A stretch of 64,000 nucleotides of DNA, taken from Mesobacillus maritimus. Lineage in GTDB: Bacteria > Bacillota > Bacilli > Bacillales > Cytobacillaceae. A program made the translations under genes and the position numbers. Below the pieces are notes generated by a model. The model was not told the origin of the DNA, did no database searches, and saw only the letters and a list, made by a program, of their open reading frames with translations. How positions within the stretch are numbered: position 1 is the first letter of the stretch; each line of letters begins with the position of its first letter. The stretch lies in contig NZ_JAMBNR010000007.1 of assembly GCF_023715205.1 (NCBI RefSeq), forward strand, positions 202,517 to 266,516, written 5' to 3'. This document shows positions 18,974-29,340 of the stretch, piece by piece.

Positions 18974-19525
18974 GAACTTTTTTTCTTAAACTTTGCTGCT
19001 TTTATAGATAAAATGTAAGAATTAGCTGAGTTTTATTGGAAAGTATTTTTGCCTTTTTCAAAGTTGAGTTTTTTCTTTTAACGAAATTAGAGAAGGTTTC
19101 AATAAAAAAAGAATTACAGATTGTGTTATCCAGAAACAGTTAAGCACCTTAGAATCAAACTTTTAGAAAACAGAAATTTTTGTTTCTTTAGATAAAATTA
19201 GCAATAATACAGGCTAAATCCCTTTTATTGGTGGATTTTCACCTTGTGGAAGAAAAGATTACCATTATTTCTTGAATTTATCTTGATAAGGCCATTTGAT
19301 TATGATAATCTTTTAACAGATTAACGTTACAGGCGCCGAGAACCCTTGTTATATCAAGGTTTAGGCGGTTAATCCCATTTTAAATGCATGTTTGGAATAT
19401 TTATTCCAAGGATTGTAAGAAAAATGTTGCTGTTAATGTTTAGAATTCCTTCTTTTTGTTTAGAAATGTAATAACAAGTTTGTTTCTGAGCAATATTACA
19501 GGATCATTGGGAGGAGGTGAAAGGC
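18974..19525 (+). promoter_or_regulatory. Long hbs upstream/leader region with a multi-tier stem
   Basis: No gene is visible in about 550 bp. The part near 18974-19210 is A/T-rich and may be a worn copy of the inverted-repeat family (weak). At 19319-19374 a three-tier stem can form: GATTAAC/GTTAATC, CGCC/GGCG and AACCCTTG/CAAGGTTT. An unusually strong Shine-Dalgarno site, GGGAGGAGGTGA (19509-19520), precedes hbs. The B. subtilis hbs mRNA is known for leader-controlled stability. Confidence 0.45.
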
Positions 19526-19798
19526 ATGAACAAGACAGAACTAATCAATGCAGTTGCAGAAGCTGGAGAACTTTCTAAAAAAGATGCAACAAAAGCAGTT
19601 GATGCTGTTTTTGATTCTATTTTAAATGCTTTAGCTAATGGTGATAAGGTACAATTAATCGGTTTTGGTAACTTTGAAGTTCGTGAGCGTGCTGCCCGTA
19701 AAGGACGTAACCCACAAACTGGTGATGAAATCGAAATTGCTGCTAGCAAGGTGCCAGCTTTCAAACCAGGTAAAGCTCTTAAGGATGCAGTAAAGTAA
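19526..19798 (+). CDS. hbs: HU-family DNA-binding protein HBsu
   Basis: This histone-like protein bends and compacts DNA and is essential in B. subtilis. The 90-residue sequence has the full HU fold, starting [12 protein letters not shown]. The DNA-binding arm contains [15 protein letters not shown] with the conserved RNPxTG. The ATG at 19526 was chosen because a GTG at 19517 lies in the Shine-Dalgarno region. The gene is monocistronic, with a long leader and a terminator. Confidence 0.96.
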   Translation: MNKTELINAVAEAGELSKKDATKAVDAVFDSILNALANGDKVQLIGFGNFEVRERAARKGRNPQTGDEIEIAASKVPAFKPGKALKDAVK

Positions 19799-19835
19799 TT
19801 TACATAGAAAAAATCCTAAAGCATACTTTGAGAAG

Positions 19836-19860
19836 AGGCCGCTATAAAGCGGCCTTTTTC
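19836..19860 (+). terminator. Terminator of hbs
   Basis: AGGCCGCT pairs with AGCGGCCT around ATAA, followed by TTTTTC. The remaining gap to folE (19861-20106) shows no gene and no convincing promoter match; a TTGGAT at 20030-20035 is one -35 candidate. Confidence 0.85.
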
Positions 19861-20106
19861 TTGTATTGGAATAAAATAAAACTTTTAATGCTTTAACATA
19901 ACTGTCTTACTTTGTTGATAACGCCTCTATATACTGGTTTAAGTTTGCCAATCGGAATATTTTACACTTACATAATCTTTTTACTTAAACAGCAGAGAGT
20001 AGTATGAACGGAACATCTTATTATTTTGCTTGGATACAAAAAATTATGCTAATATGGAAATGTTATATTTAAAAGAATGCAAACGAGTGTTTTAGGAGGA
20101 AAAGTA

Positions 20107-20673
20107 ATGAGCAAGGTAAATCACGCCCAAATTGAAGAAGCGGTGCGTTTAATATTAGAAGCTGTAGGAGAAGACCCTAATCGTGAAGGCCTTCTTGATA
20201 CACCAAAGCGTGTAGCAAGGATGTATGAAGAAGTTTTTGCAGGGCTAAATCAAGATCCTAGAGAGTATTTTGAAACGATCTTTGGTGAGGAGCATGAGGA
20301 GTTAGTGCTTGTTAAAGATATTCCTTTCTACTCCATGTGTGAACACCACTTAGTGCCGTTCTACGGAAAAGCCCATGTGGCATATATCCCACGTGGCGGG
20401 AAGGTAACGGGCTTAAGTAAATTAGCTAGAGCTGTTGAAGCGGTTGCGAAAAGACCTCAACTACAGGAAAGGATTACCTCTTCAATTGCTAATGCCATTA
20501 TGGAAAAACTTGATCCTCATGGTGTAATGGTCGTAGTAGAAGCTGAGCATATGTGTATGACTATGCGAGGAGTAAAAAAACCCGGAGCAAAAACAGTCAC
20601 TACTGCTGTAAGAGGAACTTTAGCGGAGGATGTAAATGCTCGTGCAGAAATCCTTTCACTTATAAAAGAATAG
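20107..20673 (+). CDS. folE: GTP cyclohydrolase I
   Basis: FolE converts GTP to dihydroneopterin triphosphate, the first step of folate synthesis. The 188-aa protein has the zinc and active-site motif [12 protein letters not shown], the downstream [12 protein letters not shown] motif and a GLSKLARA helix. The ATG at 20107 follows TAGGAGG; the longer frame from 20077 has no ribosome site. As in B. subtilis (mtrA), it is directly followed by mtrB. Confidence 0.95.
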   Translation: MSKVNHAQIEEAVRLILEAVGEDPNREGLLDTPKRVARMYEEVFAGLNQDPREYFETIFGEEHEELVLVKDIPFYSMCEHHLVPFYGKAHVAYIPRGGKVTGLSKLARAVEAVAKRPQLQERITSSIANAIMEKLDPHGVMVVVEAEHMCMTMRGVKKPGAKTVTTAVRGTLAEDVNARAEILSLIKE

Positions 20674-20685
20674 AGGGTGAATCGA

Positions 20686-20919
20686 ATGGAAAAAAAAGCG
20701 GGACAAAACACAGAATACGTTGTAATTAAAGCGAATGAGGATGGAGTCAATGTGATTGGCCTCACTCGCGGTTCTGATACACGGTTTCACCATTCAGAAA
20801 AGCTCGACCAAGGAGAAGTGATGATTGCTCAATTTACCGAGCATACTTCCGCAATAAAAATACGAGGAAATGCAAAAATAATGACGTCGTATGGTGAAAT
20901 TACGAGCGGGAAAGAGTAA
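20686..20919 (+). CDS. mtrB: TRAP, tryptophan-activated RNA-binding attenuation protein
   Basis: TRAP forms an 11-mer ring that binds tryptophan and then (G/U)AG repeats in leader RNA, attenuating trp expression. The 77-residue sequence preserves the RNA-binding residues K39, K58 and R60, equivalent to K37, K56 and R58 of B. subtilis. The GLTRG and HTSA tryptophan-pocket segments are also present. The ATG at 20686 follows GAGGGTGA. The usual trp operon target is not in this window, although it sits within the aro cluster in B. subtilis. Confidence 0.95.
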   Translation: MEKKAGQNTEYVVIKANEDGVNVIGLTRGSDTRFHHSEKLDQGEVMIAQFTEHTSAIKIRGNAKIMTSYGEITSGKE

Positions 20920-21007
20920 TTTTTAAACATTTTGTTCCAGGAAAATGCTGAAATTATTTGGTAATCACCTTTTATTTATAATAATTACCCAAGGGTATTA
21001 TGATTTA

Positions 21008-21016
21008 TGATATAAT
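21008..21016 (+). promoter_or_regulatory. Extended -10 element before hepS
   Basis: TG-A-TATAAT is an exact extended -10 match about 100 bp before hepS. No good -35 is visible. The long leader between it and hepS contains a small ACCTA/TAGGT hairpin at 21050-21069. Confidence 0.5.
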
Positions 21017-21118
21017 TGTCACTGTTTTAAGTGATATGAACGTAAAGATAACCTATAGCAAATATTAGGTGATTCTAGCATTAGCTAGTTAGCCAACTTC
21101 AGGACAAGGGTGATTCAT

Positions 21119-21946
21119 TTGCAAGACTTTCACATTAGATTAGAGAGCGTAAAGAGTCAATTAACAAATAGATTATTTCATTCCTATCTAAACCAAAATA
21201 TTGGTGAGCCAATAGTGGATGAAGATAAACTCTTATTGCTGGTCGCTCTCCTAAGTCATTTGGGACGGACGAAGGATGAAATAGATAATTACAGTGTGAC
21301 CACAATGCTTTTGCAAATAGCCCTTGATACCCATGATCATGTTCAGAATTCAATCCCAAATGAAGATGTAACTGGGCAAAAAAATCGCCAATTAGCAGTA
21401 TTGGCAGGGACCTATTATAGTGGCTTATTTTACCAGCAACTTGCTCATATAAATGATATCGAAATGATTACAACGTTAGCGGCAGGAGTTAAAGAGGTTA
21501 ATGAGCATAAAATTTCTGTTTATCGTAAAGAGCTCGATGCGATTGATAAGTTGATGAATAGTGTCAAGTTGATTGAATCTTCTTTGTTTATTAGAATTGC
21601 AGAACGATTCGATGCGGTTGCTTGGAGCGATTTGTTGGCAAACTACCTATTTGTGAAACGACTGACAGAAGAAAGAAATCAGTTTTTAGTGTCTGGAAAA
21701 TCGATTGTATTTGATTGTCTAAAAAAACTATCGTTTCAAAAAAATAATCAAGATTTAACTAAAATCTCACCTGAACAACAAAGATATTTGCTTTCTATTT
21801 GTGAACGGTATATTGATTTTTCTATCAACTTAATTGAAGCAGCCACGAAACAGTTGCCTCCATTAGACAACCTCTTGAAAAATCGTTTAGAGGAAATCTT
21901 TAGGCAGCGCCAGTCTATAACAAAAATTACGTTGGAAGAAGGGTGA
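21119..21946 (+). CDS. hepS: Heptaprenyl diphosphate synthase component I
   Basis: HepS is the small non-catalytic subunit that, with HepT, makes the C35 side chain of menaquinone-7. The 275-aa protein is poorly conserved outside DEDKLLLL and ALDTHD, which are typical of the family. I chose the TTG at 21119 after AAGGGTGA; a GTG at 21110 overlaps that site. Gene order hepS-menG-hepT with overlapping ends is the standard gerC operon of bacilli. Confidence 0.87.
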   Translation: MQDFHIRLESVKSQLTNRLFHSYLNQNIGEPIVDEDKLLLLVALLSHLGRTKDEIDNYSVTTMLLQIALDTHDHVQNSIPNEDVTGQKNRQLAVLAGTYYSGLFYQQLAHINDIEMITTLAAGVKEVNEHKISVYRKELDAIDKLMNSVKLIESSLFIRIAERFDAVAWSDLLANYLFVKRLTEERNQFLVSGKSIVFDCLKKLSFQKNNQDLTKISPEQQRYLLSICERYIDFSINLIEAATKQLPPLDNLLKNRLEEIFRQRQSITKITLEEG

Positions 21947-21948
21947 AT

Positions 21949-22653
21949 ATGGGGCAGTCAAAAGAAGAACGCGTTCACGGAGTCTTTGAAAGCATCTATA
22001 AAAATTATGATAAAATGAATTCGGTCATTAGCTTTAAACAGCATATTAGATGGCGAAAAGATACGATGAAAAGAATGAATGTCCAACAGGGTGCCCAAGC
22101 CTTAGACATTTGCTGTGGTACGGGAGATTGGACGATTGCATTAGCAGAAGCAGTTGGGCCTAACGGGAAAGTAGTCGGACTGGACTTTAGTAAAAACATG
22201 CTAAAGATCGGCGAACAAAAAGTAAAGGAACGTCAATTAAATCAAGTGACTTTGATACATGGAAATGCGATGGAGCTTCCATTTGAAGATAATAGCTTTG
22301 ATTATGTAACGATTGGATTTGGACTCCGAAATGTGCCTGATTATATGCAGGTTTTAAAAGAAATGAACCGGGTATTAAAACCTGGTGGAATTGGTGTGTG
22401 TTTAGAAACATCACAACCTGAAATGATTGGATTTAAGCAACTCTATTATTTTTATTTTCGATTTATCATGCCGATGTTCGGAAAGCTTTTTGCAAAGAGC
22501 TATAAAGAATATTCGTGGTTACAGGAATCTGCGCGAAGTTTCCCTGGCATGAAAGAGCTTGCTAAAATGTTTGAAAAAGCCGGTTTTAAACAAGTCTATT
22601 ACAAACCTTATACAGGTGGAGTAGCAGCCGTCCATATTGGACATAAAAAATAG
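21949..22653 (+). CDS. menG: Demethylmenaquinone methyltransferase
   Basis: MenG (UbiE family) methylates demethylmenaquinone with S-adenosylmethionine as the last step of menaquinone synthesis. The 234-aa protein has the SAM-binding motif [10 protein letters not shown] and the family signatures [19 protein letters not shown] and [10 protein letters not shown]. An in-frame GTG at 21943 overlaps the hepS stop; the ATG at 21949 gives the N-terminus typical of the family. Confidence 0.94.
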   Translation: MGQSKEERVHGVFESIYKNYDKMNSVISFKQHIRWRKDTMKRMNVQQGAQALDICCGTGDWTIALAEAVGPNGKVVGLDFSKNMLKIGEQKVKERQLNQVTLIHGNAMELPFEDNSFDYVTIGFGLRNVPDYMQVLKEMNRVLKPGGIGVCLETSQPEMIGFKQLYYFYFRFIMPMFGKLFAKSYKEYSWLQESARSFPGMKELAKMFEKAGFKQVYYKPYTGGVAAVHIGHKK

Positions 22654-22668
22654 TGCTAGGTGGAAACG

Positions 22669-23631
22669 ATGAAATTAAAGATGATGTACTCATATTTAAA
22701 TTCAGATATTAATGCAATTGAAAAAGAGCTGGAATCAACAATTGAGGCTCAATCTCCATTGCTACGACAGGCTTCTCTCCATACACTTCACGCGGGAGGG
22801 AAACGAATTCGTCCCGTTTTTGTATTGCTTGGAGGAAAATTCGGTCAATATGACATCAATGTGATAAAAAATGTCGCTGTACCATTAGAATTAATTCATA
22901 TGGCGTCATTAGTGCACGATGACGTTATTGATGATGCGGAGATTAGAAGGGGACAGCCGACGATTAAAGCAAAATGGGATAATCGCATTGCGATGTACAC
23001 AGGCGATTATATCTTTGCAAGGGCACTGGAACTTATTGGAGAAATTAAAAATCCACTTGCTCATCAGATATTAGCTGATACTATTGTTGAACTATCCGTC
23101 GGAGAAATAGAACAAATTAAGGATAAATATAATTTTGACCAAAATCTTCGGGATTATTTACGCAGAATTAAACGAAAAACAGCCCTATTAATTGCCGCCA
23201 GTTGTCAGCTAGGTGCGGTAGCCTCAGGTGTAGAAGAAGGAGTTCACAAAAATCTTTACCGTTTTGGCTACTATGTGGGGATGAGTTTTCAAATTACAGA
23301 TGATGTTCTTGATTTTACTAGTACGGAACAGGAACTAGGGAAACCAGCAGGTAGCGATTTATTGCAGGGGAATATCACATTGCCAGTATTATACGCAATG
23401 CGGGACGCAAACATTTACGAAAAGTTAAAAAAGATCAATGAGAATAGTACTAGCAATGAATTTCAAGAGGTTCTTACTCAAATAAAACAATCAGGCGCAA
23501 TTGAAAAGTCATTAGAAATTAGTGATCGTTATCTAGCAAAAGCATTAGCGATTCTTGAAGAACTCCCTCCTAATAAAGCGAAAAAAACACTCCGAGATAT
23601 TGCTAAATTTATTGGCAAACGTAAATATTAG
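22669..23631 (+). CDS. hepT: Heptaprenyl diphosphate synthase component II
   Basis: HepT is the catalytic prenyltransferase subunit that extends farnesyl diphosphate to C35. The 320-aa protein has the first aspartate-rich motif in HDDVIDDAEIRRG and the second in QITDDVLDFT. It also has GGKRIRP at the pyrophosphate site. The ATG at 22669 follows AGGTGG with 5-nt spacing; a GTG at 22660 lies within that site. It pairs with hepS two genes upstream. Confidence 0.95.
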   Translation: MKLKMMYSYLNSDINAIEKELESTIEAQSPLLRQASLHTLHAGGKRIRPVFVLLGGKFGQYDINVIKNVAVPLELIHMASLVHDDVIDDAEIRRGQPTIKAKWDNRIAMYTGDYIFARALELIGEIKNPLAHQILADTIVELSVGEIEQIKDKYNFDQNLRDYLRRIKRKTALLIAASCQLGAVASGVEEGVHKNLYRFGYYVGMSFQITDDVLDFTSTEQELGKPAGSDLLQGNITLPVLYAMRDANIYEKLKKINENSTSNEFQEVLTQIKQSGAIEKSLEISDRYLAKALAILEELPPNKAKKTLRDIAKFIGKRKY

Positions 23632-23720
23632 CAAGTTGCTAATTTTTCAAAAAAATGATACTATTTTAGATGGTTGTTTACAACAATCTAACATACATAA
23701 GATTCTTAGGAGTGGAGATC

Positions 23721-24167
23721 ATGGAAAAAACGTTTCTAATGGTTAAACCTGACGGGGTACAGCGTAATGTGATTGGGGAAATTGTTTCCCGTTTTGAAAG
23801 TAAGGGTTTTCAACTTGTTGGAGCAAAGTTAATGAGCATTCCAACAGAACTTGCAGAGCAACACTATGGTGAACACAAAGAGCGTCCTTTTTTTGGAGAA
23901 TTAGTAGACTTCATTACGTCTGGACCTGTATTCGCAATGGTTTGGCAAGGAGAAAATGTAATTTCAACTGCACGTCAAATGATGGGTTCTACAAACCCAA
24001 AGGATGCAGCTCCTGGTACAATCCGCGGTGATTTTGGTTTAACAGTTGGAAAAAATATCATTCATGGGTCGGATTCTCCTGAAAGCGCTGTCCGAGAAAT
24101 TGGATTATTTTTCAAGGAAGAAGAATTAGTACAATATAGTAAACTCATGAACGAGTGGATTTATTAA
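23721..24167 (+). CDS. ndk: Nucleoside diphosphate kinase
   Basis: Ndk transfers the gamma phosphate between nucleoside triphosphates and diphosphates through a phosphohistidine. The 148-aa protein begins [16 protein letters not shown] and carries the active-site histidine in NIIHGSDS. The ATG follows GGAGTGGAG. In B. subtilis cheR separates ndk from aroF; here it is absent and a terminator closes the unit. Confidence 0.95.
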   Translation: MEKTFLMVKPDGVQRNVIGEIVSRFESKGFQLVGAKLMSIPTELAEQHYGEHKERPFFGELVDFITSGPVFAMVWQGENVISTARQMMGSTNPKDAAPGTIRGDFGLTVGKNIIHGSDSPESAVREIGLFFKEEELVQYSKLMNEWIY

Positions 24168-24173
24168 ACAGCC

Positions 24174-24210
24174 AAAGCATCTGCTAAGAAGCAGATGCTT
24201 TTTATTTTTT
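24174..24210 (+). terminator. Terminator of the hepS-menG-hepT-ndk unit
   Basis: AAAGCATCTGCT and AGCAGATGCTTT form a near-perfect 12-bp stem with a short loop, followed by a long T tract. The 200 bp up to aroF contain no gene; a TTGCTA/TATGTT pair at 24336-24363 with 16-bp spacing may be the aro operon promoter. Confidence 0.85.
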
Positions 24211-24413
24211 TTAAAAGGTAAATATACAGAGGTTAGGCCTTAACTAATTTTAAGTCTAATAGAGTGCTCAGCCTTTTTATATTTTGCTAAACAAGTGCTT
24301 AAACTTTTCTTTTCGCTTTCGTATTTTTTAAATTTTTGCTATTTTTATTTAAACGTGTATGTTATATTGATACATAATCCATAATCCTTTAATGAGTTGA
24401 AGGGGGAAAGAGA

Positions 24414-25586
24414 ATGAGATATTTAACAGCAGGTGAGTCCCATGGACCACAATTAACGACGATAATTGAAGGGTTGCCGGCGGGAGTACCGTTGACAGCA
24501 GAGGACATTAACGGGGAACTTGCCAGACGGCAAAAGGGCCATGGACGTGGCAGAAGAATGCAAATCGAAAAAGATAATGTGCAATTAGCAGGTGGAATCC
24601 GTCATGGTTATACTCTTGGTTCTCCAGTCGCATTAGTCGTTGAGAACAATGATTGGAAGCATTGGACCAAGATTATGGGACAGGATCCATTAGATGAAGA
24701 AGCAACAGATGAAATTAAACGTAAAATTACTCGCGCCCGACCGGGCCATGCTGATTTAAACGGTGCCTTAAAATATGGCCATCGTGATATGCGAAATGTA
24801 TTAGAAAGATCTTCGGCAAGAGAGACAACTGTGAGAGTAGCTGCGGGAGCAGTTGCAAAAAAGTTATTATCGTTATTAGGGATTGAAATTGCTTGTCATG
24901 TTTTGGAGATTGGTGGAGTACGAGCTGAAAAAACAACTTATTCCTCATTAACTGAGTTAAAAGAGGTGACTGAGGCATCCCCAGTTCGTTGTCTTGATCC
25001 TGATGCAGAAAAGAAAATGATGACTGCGATTGATGAAGCAAAACAAAATGGTGACTCAATCGGAGGAATTGTAGAAGTTATAGTTGAAGGAATGCCGGCT
25101 GGTGTTGGAAGTTATGTTCACTATGATCGAAAGCTAGACTCTAAGCTTGCAGGAGCAATGGTAAGCATTAACGCTTTTAAAGGGGTAGAATTTGGAATCG
25201 GTTTTGAAGCTGCCCGAAAGCCTGGTAGTGAGGTACATGATGAAATAGCTTGGGACCCAGAACAAGGGTATTATCGCAAGAGCAATCGTCTCGGTGGTTT
25301 TGAAGGTGGAATGTCAACTGGGATGCCAATTGTAGTAAGAGGAGTAATGAAGCCAATACCAACACTCTATAAACCATTGCAAAGTGTAGACATTGAAACA
25401 AAGGAGCCATTTGCTGCAAGCATTGAAAGATCCGATAGTTGCGCGGTACCTGCTGCGGCTGTTGTGGCTGAAAATGTAATTGCTTGGGAACTTGCATCTG
25501 CGATTGTTGACCAGTTTTCCGCTGATCGTTTAGATGTCCTGCAAAAGGCAATTGAGGATCAGCGCCAATTTGCAAAGGAGTTTTAA
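24414..25586 (+). CDS. aroF: Chorismate synthase
   Basis: This FMN-dependent enzyme converts EPSP to chorismate, the branch point for aromatic amino acids, folate and menaquinone. The 390-aa protein begins [12 protein letters not shown] and has the [11 protein letters not shown] and [17 protein letters not shown] signatures. A C-terminal [13 protein letters not shown] motif is also present. The ATG follows AAGGGGGAAAG. It is the first gene of the six-gene aromatic cluster. Many other bacteria call this gene aroC; aroF is the Bacillus name. Confidence 0.95.
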   Translation: MRYLTAGESHGPQLTTIIEGLPAGVPLTAEDINGELARRQKGHGRGRRMQIEKDNVQLAGGIRHGYTLGSPVALVVENNDWKHWTKIMGQDPLDEEATDEIKRKITRARPGHADLNGALKYGHRDMRNVLERSSARETTVRVAAGAVAKKLLSLLGIEIACHVLEIGGVRAEKTTYSSLTELKEVTEASPVRCLDPDAEKKMMTAIDEAKQNGDSIGGIVEVIVEGMPAGVGSYVHYDRKLDSKLAGAMVSINAFKGVEFGIGFEAARKPGSEVHDEIAWDPEQGYYRKSNRLGGFEGGMSTGMPIVVRGVMKPIPTLYKPLQSVDIETKEPFAASIERSDSCAVPAAAVVAENVIAWELASAIVDQFSADRLDVLQKAIEDQRQFAKEF

Positions 25587-25587
25587 A

Positions 25588-26682
25588 ATGGAAACCATTC
25601 CGATTAAAGCTGGCGATGATGTATATCCTGTTTATATAGGCTATAGTGTAACCAATCACTTAAGGTCTTTTTTGGAGACGGAATTTCCAAATCGAACATC
25701 AATTTTAATTATTACAGATGAAACGGTTGGTAGCCTTTATTTAGAAAAGTTAATAGATGCGGTTTCAGAACAAAATCTACATGTTAAAATTGTCCCGGCT
25801 GGTGAAAAGGCAAAGACATTTGAAGTTTATTATGATTGTCTTAGTTTTGCTCTTGAAAAGAAACTTGACCGTAAATCGCTTATTTTGTCTTTTGGTGGCG
25901 GTGCAGTTGGAGATTTGGCTGGTTTTGTCGCAGCTAGTTTTATGAGAGGTATTCCGTTTATCCAAATACCGACAACTATTTTAGCTCATGACAGTGCAGT
26001 TGGGGGCAAGGTTGCAATTAACCACCCGCTTGGTAAAAATATGATAGGGGCATTCTACCAGCCTAAAGCTGTGTTTTATGATTTGAGCTATCTTGTATCC
26101 CTTCCGAATTCAGAAGTAAGATCTGGTTTCGCAGAAGTGATCAAGCATGCACTGATTAGTGACGAAGAGTTTTATCAATGGATTTTGGGAGAAATTAAAT
26201 CGCTAGACAACATCACACCTTCACAGCTGATAAATTTGTTAACAAGTGGGATACGAGTAAAAGCTGGGATAGTTGAACAAGATGAGAAAGAGTCCGGAGT
26301 GCGTGCTTATTTAAACTTTGGTCATACATTAGGTCATGCAATTGAGGCTGAAATGGGCTATGGTTCGATTACGCATGGTGAGGCCGTTACGATTGGAATG
26401 ATCTTTGCACTTCAGCTAAGCTCAAATGTTAATGGTTTAAAATTGCCTCGTTATGAATTTGTCCAATGGTTAACTCAGTTAGGATACAAAACAGAACTAC
26501 CGGAGGGGCTATCCATTGAACGGTTACTTGGGCGAATGAAACAAGATAAAAAGTCTTATGGGGAAAAGGTCCGTTTTGTTTTGTTAGAGAATCTTGGTCA
26601 GCCAACTGTCCAAGAAATTTCGGATGAACTTATATTAGAAAACCTGGCAGTGTTTAAAAACAGGAGGGCTACAAGTGATTAG
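25588..26682 (+). CDS. aroB: 3-dehydroquinate synthase
   Basis: AroB cyclises DAHP to 3-dehydroquinate, using NAD and a divalent metal. The 364-aa protein has the nucleotide-binding SFGGGAVGDLAGFVA, PTTILAHDSAVGGK, and the metal ligands in NFGHTLGHAIE and THGEAV. The ATG follows AAGGAG at the end of aroF; the longer frame starting inside aroF is not credible. Its end overlaps aroH by eight bases. Confidence 0.95.
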   Translation: METIPIKAGDDVYPVYIGYSVTNHLRSFLETEFPNRTSILIITDETVGSLYLEKLIDAVSEQNLHVKIVPAGEKAKTFEVYYDCLSFALEKKLDRKSLILSFGGGAVGDLAGFVAASFMRGIPFIQIPTTILAHDSAVGGKVAINHPLGKNMIGAFYQPKAVFYDLSYLVSLPNSEVRSGFAEVIKHALISDEEFYQWILGEIKSLDNITPSQLINLLTSGIRVKAGIVEQDEKESGVRAYLNFGHTLGHAIEAEMGYGSITHGEAVTIGMIFALQLSSNVNGLKLPRYEFVQWLTQLGYKTELPEGLSIERLLGRMKQDKKSYGEKVRFVLLENLGQPTVQEISDELILENLAVFKNRRATSD

Positions 26683-27037
26683 AGGGGTAAGAGGAGCTAT
26701 AACCATCAATGAAAATACAGCGGGGGAAATTTTGTCAGCTACTGAACAGTTAGCGAAGGAAATGATTGAAGCAAACAATATTGATCCAGAGAAAGTTGCT
26801 TCTGTTTTCATTTCCGTTACAGAGGATGTGACTGGTGGATTCCCAGCCAAGGCATTACGTAGTTTAAATGGGTGGAAATTTGTTCCTGTCATGTGCATGC
26901 AGGAAATCCCCGTACCTGGGGGACTGCCTCATTGTATCCGAATCATGATGCATGTAAACACAGATATTGGCCAACAAGAAATTCAACATATTTACCTTAG
27001 GGATGCAAAGGTCCTTCGTCCAGATTTAGTGAAATAA
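26675..27037 (+). CDS. aroH: Chorismate mutase, AroH class
   Basis: AroH converts chorismate to prephenate. The 120-aa protein is the compact trimeric AroH type, with conserved RGVRGAITI at the N-terminus and CMQEIPVPGGLPHCIRIM carrying the active-site arginine. The GTG start follows AGGAGGG and overlaps aroB, implying coupled translation. In B. subtilis the trpEDCFBA operon follows aroH; here hisC follows after 50 bp. Confidence 0.93.
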   Translation: MIRGVRGAITINENTAGEILSATEQLAKEMIEANNIDPEKVASVFISVTEDVTGGFPAKALRSLNGWKFVPVMCMQEIPVPGGLPHCIRIMMHVNTDIGQQEIQHIYLRDAKVLRPDLVK

Positions 27038-27087
27038 TAATTAATAATACGTTTAGAATACTTAGATATTATAGAGGTGGAAAGACA

Positions 27088-28188
27088 ATGAAATGGAAAC
27101 AGCCGCTCTTATCATTAAAGCCATATCAACCAGGGAGAACAATTGAAGCAGTAAAAAAGCAATTTGGACTTGATCATATTGTGAAACTTGCTTCAAATGA
27201 GAATCCATTTGGATGTTCACCAAAAGCAGAAGCAGTGATACGAAACTTCACTCCGTCACTAGCTTTGTACCCTGATGGCTATGCAACGGAACTGCGCGAT
27301 GCTGTTGCACAACATGTCAAACTAAAGCCAGAACAATTAATTTTCGGAGATGGTTCAGATGAATTAATCCAAATCATTTCTAGAGCGCTACTTCGTCCAG
27401 GTGTCAATACGGTAATGGCAACCGGAACATTCTCACAATATAAGCATAATGCCGTGATTGAGGATTGTGAAATTAGGGAAATTCCACTAATAGAAGGGGC
27501 GCATGACCTCCCATCCATGTTAGAAGCAATTGATGAGAATACGAGTGTCGTTTGGCTTTGTTCGCCTAATAACCCTACAGGAGTCTACATAAAGTCCGAG
27601 GAAATCTATGAATTCCTATCCAAAGTCCCAGAGGATGTTTTAGTTGTTTTAGATGAAGCTTACTATGAATATGTTCATGCGGACGATTACTATGATTCGA
27701 TTTCTTTAGTCAAACAAAATAAGAATTTAATTGTATTACGTACTTTCTCAAAAATTTATGGACTCGCTAGTCTTAGAATTGGTTATGGAATTGCCGATGA
27801 GGCAATTATTAAGGCTTTAGACCCTGCTAGGCCGCCATTTAATGTCAATGCAGTCGGGCAGGCTGCTGCGATTGAGGCGATTCGCGATCAAGATTTTGTA
27901 GAAAAATGTAAACAGACGAACATTAAAGGATTACAACAATTTTATCAATTCTGTAAGGAACAACAATTGAAGTATTATCCTTCTCATGGAAACTTCATCT
28001 TAATTGAATTTGGGTGTGATGGAAATGAAGTATTTGAATTCTTAATGGAAAGAGGCTTTATTGTTCGCTCTGGGGTACCGCTCGGCTTTCCAAACTGCGT
28101 ACGGGTAACAGTGGGGTCTAGAGAACAAAATGATGGTGTGATTAGCAAAATGAAAGAATTCCTTGCTGCCAAAGCCACACTATCATAA
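27088..28188 (+). CDS. hisC: Histidinol-phosphate / aromatic aminotransferase
   Basis: This PLP enzyme transaminates histidinol phosphate and, in Bacillus, also aromatic keto acids, which explains its place in the aro cluster. The 366-aa class II aminotransferase has SNENPFGCSPKA near the N-terminus and CSPNNPTGV. The PLP lysine lies in RTFSKIYGLASLRIGYG. The start follows AGAGGTGG. No other his genes are nearby. Confidence 0.93.
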   Translation: MKWKQPLLSLKPYQPGRTIEAVKKQFGLDHIVKLASNENPFGCSPKAEAVIRNFTPSLALYPDGYATELRDAVAQHVKLKPEQLIFGDGSDELIQIISRALLRPGVNTVMATGTFSQYKHNAVIEDCEIREIPLIEGAHDLPSMLEAIDENTSVVWLCSPNNPTGVYIKSEEIYEFLSKVPEDVLVVLDEAYYEYVHADDYYDSISLVKQNKNLIVLRTFSKIYGLASLRIGYGIADEAIIKALDPARPPFNVNAVGQAAAIEAIRDQDFVEKCKQTNIKGLQQFYQFCKEQQLKYYPSHGNFILIEFGCDGNEVFEFLMERGFIVRSGVPLGFPNCVRVTVGSREQNDGVISKMKEFLAAKATLS

Positions 28189-28202
28189 AAGTAGGTGATT
28201 TT

Positions 28203-29309
28203 TTGGAAGGCAGAGTTTTTATTGTCGGTTTAGGCTTAATAGGGGGTTCTTTAGCTTTATGTATTAAAGCTGAACATAAAAATGCGGTAATTATAGGGTT
28301 TGACATCAATGGGGAACAAGCTAGATTAGCCAAGATGATGGGTGTCATTGACGAATGTGCGAATAGTATTGAGGCAGGGGCTAAAGATGCAGACCTGATT
28401 ATTATTGCGACTCCAGTTACGGTAGCTGAAAAGATTATTGAGCAGTTATCCATGTTTAAGCTGAAACCTGGTGTGATTGTAACGGACACAGGCAGTACGA
28501 AAACGACAATAACCAATAAAGCTGATTGTTTAATTGAGAAAGGGATTTGTTTTATTGGCGGTCATCCGATGGCTGGTTCTCATAAAAGTGGAATAACGGC
28601 AGCGAAAAAGATCCTGTTTGAAAATGCTTTTTACCTATTTACACCAAGGGAAGGAAGTAATAATGAACAAGACGTAAACCAATTGAAGGTATGGTTAGGT
28701 GGGACAAAGGCTAAGTTTTTAACAGTTACTCCGGAAGAACATGATTATTTAACAGGAGTAATCAGTCATTTTCCACATTTAATTGCTGCGTCACTTGTTC
28801 AACAGGCGGCAACTGCTGAAGGGGATTCACCACTTGTTGGCCGCCTTGCTGCGGGAGGGTTTAGAGATATTACTAGAATTGCCTCAAGTAGCCCGGCGAT
28901 GTGGCGTGATATCCTTTTGCATAACCGTAATGTTTTACTGGATCTATTAGTAGATTGGGATAAAGAGATGCAAAAGGTAATATCATTGTTGAAGTCGAAT
29001 GACGCGAATGGAATCTATCGTTATTTTGAAGAAGCAAAAAATTTTCGAGATGGTCTGCCTACGAAGGAAAAAGGTGCAATCCCTGCATTTTATGATTTAT
29101 TTATTGATGTCCCCGATTACCCTGGTAGTATATCGCAAATTACAGGATATCTTGCAAGAGAAGAAATCAATATAACGAATATTAGAATTATTGAGACAAG
29201 AGAAGATGTATACGGGGTTCTTGTGATTAGTTTCCAAAGCGAGGAAGATCGTGCCCGTGCGGAAAATTGTATTCAAAACTTTACAAGTTTTGAGACATCC
29301 TTAGGTTAA
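28203..29309 (+). CDS. tyrA: Prephenate dehydrogenase with ACT domain
   Basis: TyrA oxidatively decarboxylates prephenate to 4-hydroxyphenylpyruvate on the tyrosine branch. The 368-aa protein has an N-terminal NAD-binding GLGLIGGSLAL, the catalytic-domain GGHPMAGSHKSG and a central helical domain. A C-terminal ACT domain (about 295-368) starts near DVPDYPGSISQ and probably binds an effector such as tyrosine. A TTG start follows AGGTGA. It is 14 bp after hisC. Confidence 0.94.
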   Translation: MEGRVFIVGLGLIGGSLALCIKAEHKNAVIIGFDINGEQARLAKMMGVIDECANSIEAGAKDADLIIIATPVTVAEKIIEQLSMFKLKPGVIVTDTGSTKTTITNKADCLIEKGICFIGGHPMAGSHKSGITAAKKILFENAFYLFTPREGSNNEQDVNQLKVWLGGTKAKFLTVTPEEHDYLTGVISHFPHLIAASLVQQAATAEGDSPLVGRLAAGGFRDITRIASSSPAMWRDILLHNRNVLLDLLVDWDKEMQKVISLLKSNDANGIYRYFEEAKNFRDGLPTKEKGAIPAFYDLFIDVPDYPGSISQITGYLAREEINITNIRIIETREDVYGVLVISFQSEEDRARAENCIQNFTSFETSLG

Positions 29310-29340
29310 TATATTTGATATTTATTAGAAGGAGTTTCTT

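Noticed and set aside
24727..25059. Minus-strand frame of 110 codons opposite aroF
   Set aside because: Shadow frame inside a strongly conserved gene, with low-complexity Gln/Leu/His content and no ribosome site.
27038..27087. Spaced TAG triplets before hisC as a TRAP binding site
   Set aside because: Only about three triplets are present; TRAP needs roughly nine to eleven.
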